Assembly (NCBI RefSeq): GCF_014204865.1
Contig: NZ_JACHMG010000001.1
Coordinates: forward strand, 124,001-188,000
DNA length: 64,000 nucleotides
Direction of reading: 5' to 3'
Origin: Amycolatopsis jiangsuensis
GTDB lineage: Bacteria; Actinomycetota; Actinomycetes; Mycobacteriales; Pseudonocardiaceae
Of this stretch, positions 36,751 through 46,412 are shown piece after piece. How positions within the stretch are numbered: position 1 is the stretch's first letter; each line of letters starts with the position of its first letter. Made by a program: the position numbers and the translations under genes. Below the pieces are notes generated by a model. That model was not told the origin of the DNA, made no database searches, and saw only the letters and a program-made list of their open reading frames with translations.

Positions 36751-39492
36751 GTGATTGCGCTGGTCGAACGTAATCGGCAAATAATGACTTGGGAAGGGAT
36801 GATTAATAGCGGCATCGGTGGTGTCGTGACGGTGCGCGGTTCCGTCGGCAGTGGCAAGACCGTCCTGCTGACCGAGTTCGCCCGGCTGGCCGCCGCTCGC
36901 GGCATCCGCTGTATCACCGTCACGGCCGGTGCGGAGGGGGCGAACTGCTGGAATCTGCTGGACGAAGTCCTTGCCGCTGTGGGACACCGCGAGGCCGACC
37001 CGGCCGCGGCCCTCGCCGGACTGGCCGCCGCCGGCCCGCTGGCTGTGCTGGTGGACGATCTGCAGCGGCTGGGAGCCGCGCCTGCGGAGCTGACGGCCGC
37101 GGTGGCGCAGCTGGGCGCCGCCGGCGTGCTGGTCGTACTGGCCGACGATGTCGAGGCCACCCCGGCGTGGGCCGCGATCTACGCGGAACTGCTGCGGCTG
37201 CCCTGTTTCCGGTCGATCCGGCTGCCCCCGCTGACCCGGTCCGGGGTGCGCGAGGTGCTCTCGGGCCACCTGGACGGTCCCTGCGATCCGGAGCTCGTCG
37301 CCGAGGTCTGCGCCCTGACCGCGGGCAACCCGCTGCTGGTGCGCGCACTCGTGGAAGACCTGCTGGCGGTCGACGCGGCCGACCGGCTGCCGATGTCGAC
37401 CGGACACGCCTTCCAGGAGGTGATGTCGGTGTGCCTCAGCCGGATCGCGCCGCAGGCGGCCCAGCTCGCGGAGTGCGTCGCGGTGCTCGGCGACGCGACG
37501 GACCCCGCCGTGCTCGCCGCGGTCGTCGGCGTCGACGAAGCGGGGCTGCCCCCGCTCGTGCGCACTCTGGCCGGCATCGGCCTGTTCGCCGATCGGGCCG
37601 ATCCCGCGTTCCGGTCGCCCGGGCTGGGGGCCGCGGTGCGCTCCGTGGTCAGCGCCGCTGGTGCCACCGACCTGCGGGTCCGCACGGCCTCCGCGCTGCG
37701 CTCGCGCGGCGCGGAGGCGAGCGAAGTCGCCGCGCTCCTGCTGGAAGCGGGCTGCGCGCCGGACGAGTGGGGGGTCGCCGCGTTGTTCGACGCGGCGGAG
37801 CGCTGCCTGCACGAGGGCGACGTCGAGCGGGCCCGCCGTTACCTGTGCCTGGCGGCCCTGCCCCGCCCCGGCCGCGAGTGCTCCCATGCCGACACCCGCG
37901 CGGTCTCGCTCGGCTGGCTGCTCGACCCGGCGGCCGTGCCGCGCCGGCTCGCCGGCGCGGTCGACGCCGTCGCGGGCGGCGGGTTCACTCCCCACGAGGC
38001 GATCGTGCTGGCCGGGCAGCTGCTCTGGCACGGCTGGCACGACGAGGCCGTCCCGACCCTGGCCTGGCTGGCCGCGAACCGGTCCACCTTCGCCCCGGAC
38101 GACGCCGAGGATGTGCAGACCCTCTCGCTGCACATCGCGATCACCTATCCGGGGATGGCAAGGCACCTCGAGCCCGCCGGCACCGCGCATGCGCGCAGCG
38201 ACGTCGTGACCAGGGCCAGCGACGCGCTGCTGCATTCGATGCACGTCCTGCGGGCCGTGATCGTCACCAGCCCGAGCCCGGATTTGGTGCGCGAGGCGCT
38301 GCGGTCACTGGAAGTCTGCGCGCTGCGCCGGATGCCGCTGGAGCCCAGCCTGTTCGCGCTGCTGTCCCTGATCTACGCCGATGAGCTGGAGAGCGCCGCG
38401 CACTGGTGCGACCAGCTGCTCGAGGAGGCGGCGCGGCGCGGCATCGTGGCGCTGGAGGCGACCCTGCTCGAATCCCGGGCGCACATCGCGCTGACCGCGG
38501 GCGACCTGCCCGCGGTCGAGCTGTACGCCCGGCGCGCCCTCGACGTACTGCCCGCCGAGGGCTGGGGAACCGCCGTCGGCGCGCCGCTGAGCGTGCTCGT
38601 CGGCGCGCTGGTGGGCATGGGCCGGTTCGAGGACGCGGCCGCCGAACTCGGCCGGCCGGTGCCCGCGGCCATGTTCCGCACCGTGTGGGGCCTGCGCTAC
38701 CTGCGCTCGCGCGGCTACTACTACCTCCACACCGGGGGTGCCCGCGCCGCGCTCGGCGACTTCAGGTCGATCGGCTCGCTGATGGCCGAATGGAACCTGG
38801 ACAGCCCGGTTCTGCTGCCGTGGCGCTCCGACGCCGCCGAAGTCCACCTGCAGCTCGGCGAGGGCGACGAGGTGGTGCGGCTACTGGACGAGCAGGCCGG
38901 CCTGCCCGGCGGCGACAGCGGCAAGCTGCGCGGCGTCGAAGCCCGGATCCGCGCGAGCAACACGGACCGGCGGGACCGCAGCCGCGCCCGGACCGCCGCG
39001 GTCGCGGTGGAGCACCTGGAGGCGGGGCAGGACCGGCTGGAGCTGGCCAAGGCGCTGGCCGTGCTGGGTGACGTCCACCGGGCCTCCGGTGACGGCCGCC
39101 GGGCCCGGATGGTGATCCGCCGGGCGCTGCACCTGGCCACGCTGTGCCGGGCCGAACCGCTGGTTTCCGGGCTCACCGGCCAGCAACGGCCTGCCCGCGC
39201 CGCGGGCACCGGCGCCGAGCGGGGGCTGGACTCGCTCAGCGACGCCGAACGGCTGGTGGCCGAGCTGGCCTCCTGGGGCAACACCAACCGGGAGATCGCG
39301 CGCAGCCTGCACGTCACGATCAGCACGGTCGAGCAGCACCTGACCCGCGTCTACCGCAAGCTGAACGTGCGCCGCAGCGATCTGCCCGCCGACCTCGGCA
39401 TGCCGGCCCAGGCGGGATCGGCCACCCGGCGGGCGCTGCAGAGCCGGGTGGAGGCCTACGCCCGCTCCGCCGTGTCGGCGCAAGACCGGTAG
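36751..39492 (+). CDS. Large ATP-binding LuxR-family (LAL) regulator
   Basis: 913 aa from GTG at 36751, which follows GGGGG. An in-frame TTG at 36715 is less likely. The N-terminal STAND/AAA ATPase has Walker A GSVGSGKT at about residue 32 and Walker B LAVLVDDLQ at about residue 98. A long alpha-helical, TPR-like middle follows. The C-terminal LuxR helix-turn-helix begins near residue 830 (LSDAERLVAELASWG, NREIARSLHVTISTVEQHL, YRKLNVRR). LAL proteins are typical pathway-specific activators of macrolide and tetramate clusters. It is the most likely activator in this window, and the 11-bp-spaced repeats at three tailoring promoters are candidate targets (inference). Confidence 0.9.
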   Translation: MIALVERNRQIMTWEGMINSGIGGVVTVRGSVGSGKTVLLTEFARLAAARGIRCITVTAGAEGANCWNLLDEVLAAVGHREADPAAALAGLAAAGPLAVLVDDLQRLGAAPAELTAAVAQLGAAGVLVVLADDVEATPAWAAIYAELLRLPCFRSIRLPPLTRSGVREVLSGHLDGPCDPELVAEVCALTAGNPLLVRALVEDLLAVDAADRLPMSTGHAFQEVMSVCLSRIAPQAAQLAECVAVLGDATDPAVLAAVVGVDEAGLPPLVRTLAGIGLFADRADPAFRSPGLGAAVRSVVSAAGATDLRVRTASALRSRGAEASEVAALLLEAGCAPDEWGVAALFDAAERCLHEGDVERARRYLCLAALPRPGRECSHADTRAVSLGWLLDPAAVPRRLAGAVDAVAGGGFTPHEAIVLAGQLLWHGWHDEAVPTLAWLAANRSTFAPDDAEDVQTLSLHIAITYPGMARHLEPAGTAHARSDVVTRASDALLHSMHVLRAVIVTSPSPDLVREALRSLEVCALRRMPLEPSLFALLSLIYADELESAAHWCDQLLEEAARRGIVALEATLLESRAHIALTAGDLPAVELYARRALDVLPAEGWGTAVGAPLSVLVGALVGMGRFEDAAAELGRPVPAAMFRTVWGLRYLRSRGYYYLHTGGARAALGDFRSIGSLMAEWNLDSPVLLPWRSDAAEVHLQLGEGDEVVRLLDEQAGLPGGDSGKLRGVEARIRASNTDRRDRSRARTAAVAVEHLEAGQDRLELAKALAVLGDVHRASGDGRRARMVIRRALHLATLCRAEPLVSGLTGQQRPARAAGTGAERGLDSLSDAERLVAELASWGNTNREIARSLHVTISTVEQHLTRVYRKLNVRRSDLPADLGMPAQAGSATRRALQSRVEAYARSAVSAQDR

Positions 39493-39500
39493 GAGCCGGA

Positions 39501-39517
39501 TAGGGGTCGCCTAGGGG
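39501..39517 (+). promoter_or_regulatory. 11-bp-spaced direct repeat, candidate activator site B
   Basis: TAGGGG (39501-39506) and TAGGGG (39512-39517) just after the LAL stop and 128 bp before the GTG of the P450 operon. Same spacing as sites A and C. Confidence 0.6.
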
Positions 39518-39644
39518 CGGCGGTAATGGTGACGATGACGCGGTGGCGGCGACATAATCGTCATGGGAATTACCGCTGCGCCGGTTTTCCCTTGCCCATG
39601 AATATCTGGCGCGCTTCATTTTCCTGAATTGGGGGCTTTGCCGC

Positions 39645-40892
39645 GTGAGCACGACCGACAACGTCGACCCGGCGGAATTACCCGCGTACCCGATGGCCCG
39701 GGGCTGTCCACTGCACCCGCCCGCGGAATACGCGGAGCTGAGCACGCAGCAACCGGTCAGCAGAGCGGTGCTTCCCTCGGGCAAGCCGGTGTGGCTGGTC
39801 GCCAGCCACGAGCTGGTCAAGGAGATCCTGACCGATCCGCGGGTCAGCTCCAATCGATTCCACAGTGGCTTCCCGCACCAATTCCGCCGGGTGCAGACCG
39901 CGGCCCAGCAGGCCGAGCAGACAAAGCAGAGTTCCGCGGTCATCGGGCGGGCGTTCGGGGTCGACGGCGCCGAGCACGCTGGGCGCAAACGGCTGGTCGT
40001 GCCGGAGTTCACCGTGCGCCGGGTACAGGCGTTCCGGCCACGCATCCAGGAGATCGTCGACGACGTGCTGGACGAGATGACCGCGGCCGGCAGCCCGGCG
40101 GAGCTGATGTCGGCGTTCGCGCTGCCGGTGCCTTCGCGAGTGATCTGCGAGCTGCTGGACGTCCCACTGGCCGACCGGCAGTACTTCCTCGACCGGACTA
40201 CCACCATGGTGGACCAGTCCACCACGGTCGAGCAGCGTCAGCAGGCCAACATCGACGTGCTCGCCAAGCTCGACGGGCTGATCCGGGCCAAGGAGGCCGA
40301 TCCGGCCGACGACGTGCTCGGCCGGATCGTGCGGCGCAACGTCGAGCTGGGCGTGCTCGACCACGACGAGATCGTCGGCGTGGCGGCATTCCTGCTCATC
40401 TCCGGGTTCGAGACCACCGCCAACATGATCGCGATGGGCACCCTCGGGCTGCTGGAGAACCCCGGCCAGCTCGAGCTGCTGACCGAGGATCCCGGCCTGG
40501 CCGGCAGCGCGGTCGACGAGCTGCTGCGCTACTTCAGCGTCTCCGACCCGGCCGGTTCCCGGGTGGCCACCGAGGACATCGAACTCGGCGGCGTGAGGAT
40601 CCCGGCCGGCGATGGCGTGATCGCGCTGGCCGGGGCCGCCAACTGGGACCCGCAGGTTTTCGACCGGCCGGAACGCCTGGACATCCGGCGCAAGGCGCGC
40701 GGTCACCTGGCCTTCGGGCACGGCGCCCACCAGTGCATCGGGCTGCACCTGGCCCGGCTGGAGCTGGAGGTCGTGTTCGGCACGCTGTTCCGGCGCCTGC
40801 CCGGCCTGCGGGTGACAGCGCCGGTCGACGACTTGCGGTACAAGGTCGGCGCGAATATCTACGGCGTGCACGAGGTGCCGGTCGCATGGTGA
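39645..40892 (+). CDS. Cytochrome P450 (operon leader)
   Basis: 415 aa; GTG at 39645 with GGGGG 10 bp upstream. P450 landmarks: I-helix SGFETT (the usual first Ala of AGxET is Ser), ExxR as ELLR, and haem loop FGHGAHQCIG with the Cys ligand. The region usually reading DPPEHTRLR is AEHAGRKRL, keeping the His. It is soluble, with no membrane anchor, so it needs ferredoxin partners from elsewhere. It heads a tightly coupled operon: P450, methyltransferase, Dieckmann-type cyclase, terpene-cyclase-like protein, second P450. The likely role is oxidation of the bicyclic ketal portion or a methyl branch. The exact site cannot be read from sequence. Confidence 0.92.
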   Translation: MSTTDNVDPAELPAYPMARGCPLHPPAEYAELSTQQPVSRAVLPSGKPVWLVASHELVKEILTDPRVSSNRFHSGFPHQFRRVQTAAQQAEQTKQSSAVIGRAFGVDGAEHAGRKRLVVPEFTVRRVQAFRPRIQEIVDDVLDEMTAAGSPAELMSAFALPVPSRVICELLDVPLADRQYFLDRTTTMVDQSTTVEQRQQANIDVLAKLDGLIRAKEADPADDVLGRIVRRNVELGVLDHDEIVGVAAFLLISGFETTANMIAMGTLGLLENPGQLELLTEDPGLAGSAVDELLRYFSVSDPAGSRVATEDIELGGVRIPAGDGVIALAGAANWDPQVFDRPERLDIRRKARGHLAFGHGAHQCIGLHLARLELEVVFGTLFRRLPGLRVTAPVDDLRYKVGANIYGVHEVPVAW

Positions 40893-41752
40893 AGTCCACC
40901 GAGCGCACCATCGTGTTCGACGAGCTGGCCGGCCAGTACGACAACACCGGCGTCGAGTTCTTCGGCCCGATCGCGCACCAGCTGCTCGAGCTGCTCGGCC
41001 CGCGGCCGGGTGAGCGTGTGCTCGACGTGGGCTGCGGCCGGGGCGCCGTGCTGTTCCCGGCCGCGGCTGCCGTCGGCCCGGAGGGGTACGTGCTCGGGAT
41101 CGACATCGCGGCGGCGATGGTCACCGCGACCGCCGCCGACGTGGCGGCGCGCGCACTCGGCCACGTCGAGGTCCGCGTGCTCGACGGTGCAGCCCCCGAC
41201 CTGCCGGCCGAGTCGTTCGACCTGATCACGGCGAGCATGAGCGCCGCGCACTTCCCGGATCCGTTCGCCACGGCGGCGCACTACGCGCGGCTGCTGCGGC
41301 CGGGCGGCCGGATCGGGGTGACCGGGCCGGTGCCGCCCCGCGCACTGTCCGAATGGGACCTGGGCGCGCTGCGGGTGGACCGGATCATCGCCGCGGCCGA
41401 CCCGGCGGCGCTCGCCGCCGCGCATCCCCGGGTGGCGGCGCTCTACGGCGAGTACCCGTTCGGCCGGCCAGGCCGGATGTGCGACGCCCTGCGTGCCGCC
41501 GGGTTCACCGAGGTCGCCGAACAACGCCACGACGTCGTGCTCGCAGCGCCGACCGCACAGGCACTCATCGACTGGACCTGGTCCAACGGGCTGCGCGTGT
41601 ACTGGGAACTCGTGCCGGCGGACCGCCGGGAGCAGGTGGCCGCGGAGCTGACCGAGGAGCTGACTGCGCGCGTCGGCGACGGGCCGGTGACCGCGATGTA
41701 CCCCGTCTACCACTACCTGGGGCAGCTGCCCCGGACCGGAGGAGTGAAATGA
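40886..41752 (+). CDS. SAM-dependent class I methyltransferase
   Basis: 288 aa; ATG at 40886 overlaps the end of the P450 by 7 bases. Motif I is [13 protein letters not shown] at about residues 46-58, motif [11 protein letters not shown], and a post-I segment [17 protein letters not shown] typical of small-molecule O-/C-methyltransferases. Position in the tailoring operon between a P450 and the Dieckmann-type cyclase points to methylation of the tetramate. Nocamycin carries a methyl ester and its cluster includes a carboxyl O-methyltransferase, so a P450-generated carboxylate is a reasonable substrate (inference). O- or N-methylation elsewhere is not excluded. Confidence 0.85.
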   Translation: MVKSTERTIVFDELAGQYDNTGVEFFGPIAHQLLELLGPRPGERVLDVGCGRGAVLFPAAAAVGPEGYVLGIDIAAAMVTATAADVAARALGHVEVRVLDGAAPDLPAESFDLITASMSAAHFPDPFATAAHYARLLRPGGRIGVTGPVPPRALSEWDLGALRVDRIIAAADPAALAAAHPRVAALYGEYPFGRPGRMCDALRAAGFTEVAEQRHDVVLAAPTAQALIDWTWSNGLRVYWELVPADRREQVAAELTEELTARVGDGPVTAMYPVYHYLGQLPRTGGVK

Positions 41753-42564
41753 CCACGATGCCGGTATGGCGGAGCCTCGGCGCCGACCCCGGCGGGCCGC
41801 TGGTGCTCGCGGTGGACTACGCGGCCTCCGGCCGGCCGGAGGCCGCGTTCGGCGACCTCGCCGTGGAGCACCCGGTGTGGGAGACGGTGCAGCCGCCACT
41901 GGGGGCGGAGGCCGGCTTCGAACTCGCCGACTACGTCGACGGGTGGCTCGCGGCGGTCCCGGACCGTCCCGTCGAGGCGGTGCTCGGGTACTGCGCGGGC
42001 GGCGCGTTCGCGGGTGAGCTGGTCGCCCGGCTGGCCGAGCGCACCGGCCGGGCGGCGCCGCTGCTGCTGTTCGATCCGGAGTCGCCGACGCCGCTGACGA
42101 TGTACTACCAGTACCGCAAGGTGGTGGAGAGCTTGGCCGGTGTGCTCGGCGCCGAGCGGACGGCGGCCGCCGTCGCCGACGGCGACCGGGCGATGGCCGA
42201 GGCCGACGGCGTCGAGCAGGCGGGCGCGGCGCTCGCCCGGATCTTCGTCGGCGCCGCCCGGGCGGCGTGCGCCGAGGCGGGCCTGGAGGAGGAGTACGTC
42301 GACGAGCTCACCGGCACCTACCGCTCGTTCGTCCGCTACCTCACCGCGGCGTCGCAGGCCGACCACCTGAAGGGCTGGACGGGCGCGTACGTCTTCAGCT
42401 CGGCCACGCCGACCAGCGGCCTGAACCCCCTCGCCCCCGCCGCGCGGGCGGAACTCACCGACCGGGAACTGCGCTTCGACGTCGAGCACGCCGACCTGCT
42501 GCGCACCCCGGCGGTCGCGGCCGCGGTCACCGAGGTACTCGCGAAGGCGCAGGCGTCGCGGTGA
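41749..42564 (+). CDS. Dieckmann cyclase candidate (TrdC/NcmC type), Cys-triad alpha/beta-hydrolase
   Basis: 271 aa; strong GGAGGAG ribosome site at 41738-41744 and an ATGA overlap upstream. The protein resembles a type II/NRPS thioesterase, but the nucleophile elbow is GYCAGG, giving Cys82 in place of Ser. Asp109 (LLLFDPES) and His247 (DVEHADLL) complete a Cys-Asp-His triad. A Cys nucleophile in a thioesterase-like fold is the hallmark of the TrdC/SlgL/NcmC family, which closes beta-ketoacyl-aminoacyl thioesters to tetramic acids or pyridones. The PKS ends in a beta-keto module without TE and the cluster has a glycine NRPS, so chain release and ring closure by this protein is the best reading. 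Confidence 0.85.
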   Translation: MTTMPVWRSLGADPGGPLVLAVDYAASGRPEAAFGDLAVEHPVWETVQPPLGAEAGFELADYVDGWLAAVPDRPVEAVLGYCAGGAFAGELVARLAERTGRAAPLLLFDPESPTPLTMYYQYRKVVESLAGVLGAERTAAAVADGDRAMAEADGVEQAGAALARIFVGAARAACAEAGLEEEYVDELTGTYRSFVRYLTAASQADHLKGWTGAYVFSSATPTSGLNPLAPAARAELTDRELRFDVEHADLLRTPAVAAAVTEVLAKAQASR

Positions 42565-44015
42565 CCGGGGTCGACGTGCCGGCCGACACCGCCGGCCGGG
42601 TGGTTGCGGACCTCGTCGCGGATCCCGGCGGCGGTCTGTACCCCTCGGTGTACGAGACGGGACGTCTGGTCTCGCTGTCGCCGTGGCTGGCCGGGCACGA
42701 CCGGCGGGTCGAGTTCCTGTGCTCCGCGCAGCGGCCGGACGGCACGTGGAGCGGGCCCGGCACGGTCGCGCTGGTCCCGACGCTCAGCGCGGTGGAGGCG
42801 CTGCTCACCGCGGGCCGGACCGGCGACGTCGTCGACCGCGGACTGGCCGCCGCCGCCGCGCTGCTGGCCGAGGTGGCGCGGGACGGCCTGCCGGCGACGC
42901 TGATCCCCTTCCTGATCGTGCCCGCGCTGGTCGCGGACATCAACGCGCGCCTCGGCCACGAACGTCTCGTGCTGCCGTCGAGCCTCGACCCGGCGGCGCT
43001 GACCGCGCTGCGCACAGACGGCTGGCGAAATCCGGTGTCGGCGTTCTACCTGGAGATCATCGGCCCCGCCGCGGTGGGCTCGGACGCGGTGACCCCGGTG
43101 CATGGCGTGATCGGGTGCTCGGCCGCGGCCACCGCGGCCTGGCTCGGCCCCGAAGCCCCCACGCCGGGCGGCCCCGGCGAGGCGTCCGCGGACTTCCTGC
43201 GGCACACACAGTCCCTTTTGGACGGTCCGGTCGCCGGGCTGACGTCGATGGCGTACTTCGAGCGAGCGTGGTCCTACCGCGTGCTGGCCGCGGCCGGCGT
43301 GGCGCCGGCGGTCCTCGCGCCGCTGCTGGCCGGCCTGCCCGCAGACGTGGGCCGGACCGGCGCTCCCTCGGCGCCGGGAGCGGCGGCCGACTCCGAATCC
43401 GCGGCGCTGCTGCTGCTCGCCGAGGCCGACCGCACCGGCCGGCTGGCCGAGCCCCAGTGCTTGTGGGAGTACGACCGGGACACGCACTTCCTCACCACCG
43501 TGCCGGTCGGCGCGCCCTCGGTGATCAGCAACGCGCGGGTGCTCGAGGTGCTCGACCGGTACCGCCGGCAGGATCCGCCGGACGCCGGCCGCTACACCGA
43601 CGCCGTGGCGCGCGTAGCGCGCTATCTGGCGGAAAAGCAGCAACCCGACGGCAGCTGGCACGACCGCTGGCACGTATCTCCTTACTACGCCACGCTTTCC
43701 TGCGGGGCGGCGCTGTCGGCCGCCGGCATCGGCGAGCCGCTCGACCCTGCCGTGGCGATGGTGCGGGCGGGGCAGCACGCGGACGGATCGTGGGGTGTTC
43801 GCGGCGGCACGGCCGAGGAAACCGCTTACGCGGTGCTGTTGCTGGCCGCGGTGCCCGGCGATCACCAGGATGCGATCGCGGCCGGGGTGGCGCACCTCGA
43901 ACGCGTCGGCACGGCTGAGCCGCACCCGGCGCTGTGGGTCGGCAAGGACCTGTACGCGCCGGTGAACCTGATCCGGGCCGCGGTGCTGGCCGCCACGGAA
44001 GCGGGCCGTCGGTGA
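42561..44015 (+). CDS. Class II terpene-cyclase-like (prenyltransferase/squalene-cyclase fold) protein without DxDD
   Basis: 484 aa; GTG at 42561 in a GTGA overlap. The fold is recognised from PSVYETG near the N-terminus (the SxYDTA position), [25 protein letters not shown] and late QW-like repeats ([20 protein letters not shown]). The catalytic DxDD of class II diterpene cyclases falls at about residue 276, where the sequence is ADSES, so the general acid for protonating prenyl diphosphates is missing. No prenyl substrate genes are nearby. I recall similar proteins in tirandamycin-type clusters, proposed to help form the bicyclic ketal. Acid-type spiro/bicyclic ketal closure is plausible but unproven. 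Confidence 0.72.
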   Translation: MTGVDVPADTAGRVVADLVADPGGGLYPSVYETGRLVSLSPWLAGHDRRVEFLCSAQRPDGTWSGPGTVALVPTLSAVEALLTAGRTGDVVDRGLAAAAALLAEVARDGLPATLIPFLIVPALVADINARLGHERLVLPSSLDPAALTALRTDGWRNPVSAFYLEIIGPAAVGSDAVTPVHGVIGCSAAATAAWLGPEAPTPGGPGEASADFLRHTQSLLDGPVAGLTSMAYFERAWSYRVLAAAGVAPAVLAPLLAGLPADVGRTGAPSAPGAAADSESAALLLLAEADRTGRLAEPQCLWEYDRDTHFLTTVPVGAPSVISNARVLEVLDRYRRQDPPDAGRYTDAVARVARYLAEKQQPDGSWHDRWHVSPYYATLSCGAALSAAGIGEPLDPAVAMVRAGQHADGSWGVRGGTAEETAYAVLLLAAVPGDHQDAIAAGVAHLERVGTAEPHPALWVGKDLYAPVNLIRAAVLAATEAGRR

Positions 44016-45211
44016 CCGGGAAGCCTAAGGCCTGCCCGTATCCGTTCCAGCCCGCGGAACGGCTCGAACCGGACCCGCGGGCCGCGGTGCTGCGGCGCGA
44101 GGCCCCGGTCAGCCCGGTCACGCTGCCGTACGGCGGCGAGGGGTGGCTGGTGGTCGGGCACCACGAGGCCCGGACCGTGCTGTCCGACCGCCGGTTCAGC
44201 CGGGCCGCGCTGGTCGGCGCCGACGTGCCGAGGATGACCCCGCGGATGCTGACGAAAACCACCATCCTGACCATGGACCCGCCGGACCACACCCGGCTGC
44301 GGCGGCTGGTCGCGCCCGCATTCAGCCCGCGCACCATCGAGGCGCTCCGGCCCCGTGTCGTCCGGCTGGCCGAGCAGCTGGTGGATCGCCTGCTCGACGC
44401 GGGACCACCGGCCGACCTGGTGCGTGACCTGGCCAAGCCGCTGCCGAGCGCGGTCATGTCGGACCTGCTCGGGCTGCCGGCCGCCGATCAGGAGAAGTTC
44501 TTCGGCTGGGCCGAGATCATGGTCAGCGGCGCAGGCCTGGCCCCGGCCGAGATCCTCGCCACCATTGGCGAGCTGGACAGCTATCTGACCGATCTGGTCG
44601 CCGAGCGCCGCAGGGAACCGCGGGAAGACCTGCTCAGCGTCCTGGTCGCCGCCCGCGACGAGGACGACCGGCTCAGCGAGCAGGAGCTGGTCGGGATCGG
44701 CGTGACCCTGCTGCTGGCGGGTCTGGAGACGACGACCAACCAGATCGGCAACTTCGCCTGGCACCTGCTCAGCCGCCCGGACCGGGTGGCTTGGCTGAGC
44801 GAAGACCTCACCCGGCTGCCGGGCGCGGTCGAGGAGATGCTGCGGTTCACCCCGATCGCGACCAGCGCCGGGTTCACCAGGGTGGCCACCGAGGACGTCC
44901 TGCTCGGCGGCGTCACCGTCCGCGCGGGTGACGCGGTGCTGATCGACCTGGACTCGGCCAACCGCGACGAGGCGGTGTACCACGACACCGACGAGCTGCG
45001 GCTGGACCGGGAGGCGCAGCCGCACCTGGCCTTCGGGCACGGCCCGCATTTCTGCCTGGGCGCGCAGCTGGCCCGGATGGAACTCGTGGTGGCACTGACC
45101 GCCCTGCTGGAACGGGTGCCCGGCCTCCGGCTTGCTCTTCCGCCCGGGGAACTGCACTGGCATACCGACCGGGTCGTGCGCGGCCTGCGGAAGCTGCCGG
45201 TGCGGTGGTGA
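44012..45211 (+). CDS. Cytochrome P450
   Basis: 399 aa; GTG at 44012 in a GTGA overlap, last gene of the five-gene tailoring operon. Motifs: DPPDHTRLRRL, I-helix LLLAGLETTTNQ (canonical AGxET), ExxR as EEMLR, haem loop FGHGPHFCLG. It is a standard soluble actinomycete class I P450 of CYP105/107-like type. It is a probable oxidative tailoring enzyme of the tetramate, and regiochemistry cannot be assigned. Its last codons (KLPVRW) form half of a long inverted repeat with the end of the convergent P450. Confidence 0.93.
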   Translation: MTGKPKACPYPFQPAERLEPDPRAAVLRREAPVSPVTLPYGGEGWLVVGHHEARTVLSDRRFSRAALVGADVPRMTPRMLTKTTILTMDPPDHTRLRRLVAPAFSPRTIEALRPRVVRLAEQLVDRLLDAGPPADLVRDLAKPLPSAVMSDLLGLPAADQEKFFGWAEIMVSGAGLAPAEILATIGELDSYLTDLVAERRREPREDLLSVLVAARDEDDRLSEQELVGIGVTLLLAGLETTTNQIGNFAWHLLSRPDRVAWLSEDLTRLPGAVEEMLRFTPIATSAGFTRVATEDVLLGGVTVRAGDAVLIDLDSANRDEAVYHDTDELRLDREAQPHLAFGHGPHFCLGAQLARMELVVALTALLERVPGLRLALPPGELHWHTDRVVRGLRKLPVRW

Positions 45212-45239
45212 CCGGAGCAGGTCACCACCGCACCGGCAG
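45194..45239. terminator. Bidirectional terminator built from two P450 coding ends
   Basis: Perfect 20-bp inverted repeat: left arm 45194-45213, 6-nt loop, right arm 45220-45239. The arms are the final codons (LPVRW and stop) of the two convergent P450 genes, so the hairpin lies mostly inside coding sequence with only 10 bp between the stops. Confidence 0.75.
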
Positions 45240-46412
45240 TGCCTTGAGCCCGTTCACCAGCGGGGAGGACTTGACCGGCAGCTCGGCCTCCGGGATCGCC
45301 ACCCGCAGTCCCGGCAACCGATCGAAGAGCACCGTCAACGCCACTTCGAGCTCGATGCGGGCCAGGTTCTGCCCGAGGCACTGGTGCACCCCGAACCCGA
45401 AGGCGACGTGCCTGCGGTGGCCGTCGCTCAGGTCGAGCCGGTCCGGATCGGGGTGCACGCGGTGGTCGCGGTTGGCGACCGCGGTGGAGAAGACCAGTGC
45501 GTCCCCGGCCCGGATCCGGACGTCGCCGACGTCGATGTCGGCGGTCGCCACCCGGTTGACGACTGTGTCGGTCACCGAGGTGTGCCGCACCAGCGCTTCC
45601 ACCGCCGCCTCCGGCGCGGTGCGGAGCGCGGCCAGCCGCTCCGTGTCCCCGGCCAGCAGTGCGACGCCGAGCGCGATGCTGCCCGACAGCGTCTCGTGCC
45701 CGGCCCCGAGTAGCAGCACCGCCATGTTGACCAGCTGCGCCACGGTCATCCGGCCGGGCCCGACCTGGCCGGCCAGCAGGTAGCTGATCAGGTCAGGGCC
45801 GGGACCGCGGGTCTTGTCCGCGGCCAGCCCGGTGAGATAGCCGATCAGCTCCGTCGCGGCCCGCACCACCTCGGCCTGGTCCTCGGCGGTGATCATCGTG
45901 CGGGTGCGGTCCTGGAAGAACTCGTGGTCCGCATAGGGCACGCCGAGCAGTTCGCAGATCACCATCGACGGCAGCGGCAGGCAGTAGGCGGGCACGAGGT
46001 CCGCGGACCGGGACTCGCCGGCCATCCGGTCGACGAGTGTGCCCGCCAGCCGCTCCAACGCCGGGCGCATGGCCCGCACCCGCCGGATGGTGAACCAGGA
46101 GGTCACCATCCGGCGGAAGCGGTTGTGCTCCGGGTCGTCCATCCCGGCCAGCGTCCGCAGCGGCGTGCCCTCGGCGGGAGAGGGGAGCAGCGCGGGAAAG
46201 CCCGGCCTGGTCCGGTCCGCCGAGACCCGCAGGTCCACCAGCAGGTCACGGGTCTCGGCGAAACCCGTGACCAGCCAGCCCTGGTCACCGTTCGGCAAGG
46301 TGACCCGGGAGACGGGCCGGCGGGTGTGCAGCTCGCGATAGGCCGCCGGCGGCCCGTAGGGACAGGTCCTCGCCTGGGGCAGCTGCAGCAGCTCGTCCAC
46401 GAGCTCGGTCAT
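45222..46412 (-). CDS. Cytochrome P450
   Basis: 396 aa; ATG at 46412 overlaps the stop of the exporter gene (ATGA), so it is the third gene of the minus-strand PadR-exporter-P450 operon. Motifs: DDPEHNRFRRM, I-helix LLLGAGHETLSG, ExxR-position EALVR, haem loop FGFGVHQCLG. Membership of the exporter operon, rather than the main tailoring operon, suggests expression when the PadR ligand is present. It may act late on, or detoxify, the product (inference). Confidence 0.92.
   Translation of the reverse strand: MTELVDELLQLPQARTCPYGPPAAYRELHTRRPVSRVTLPNGDQGWLVTGFAETRDLLVDLRVSADRTRPGFPALLPSPAEGTPLRTLAGMDDPEHNRFRRMVTSWFTIRRVRAMRPALERLAGTLVDRMAGESRSADLVPAYCLPLPSMVICELLGVPYADHEFFQDRTRTMITAEDQAEVVRAATELIGYLTGLAADKTRGPGPDLISYLLAGQVGPGRMTVAQLVNMAVLLLGAGHETLSGSIALGVALLAGDTERLAALRTAPEAAVEALVRHTSVTDTVVNRVATADIDVGDVRIRAGDALVFSTAVANRDHRVHPDPDRLDLSDGHRRHVAFGFGVHQCLGQNLARIELEVALTVLFDRLPGLRVAIPEAELPVKSSPLVNGLKALPVRW

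Noticed and set aside
36565..38244. Minus-strand open frame of 559 codons overlapping the LAL regulator
   Set aside because: It lies opposite clear ATPase motifs of the LAL gene, and its own translation has no family features.
40180..40400. Arg-rich minus-strand small open frames inside the P450 gene
   Set aside because: Shadows of the P450 coding sequence with no independent start signals.
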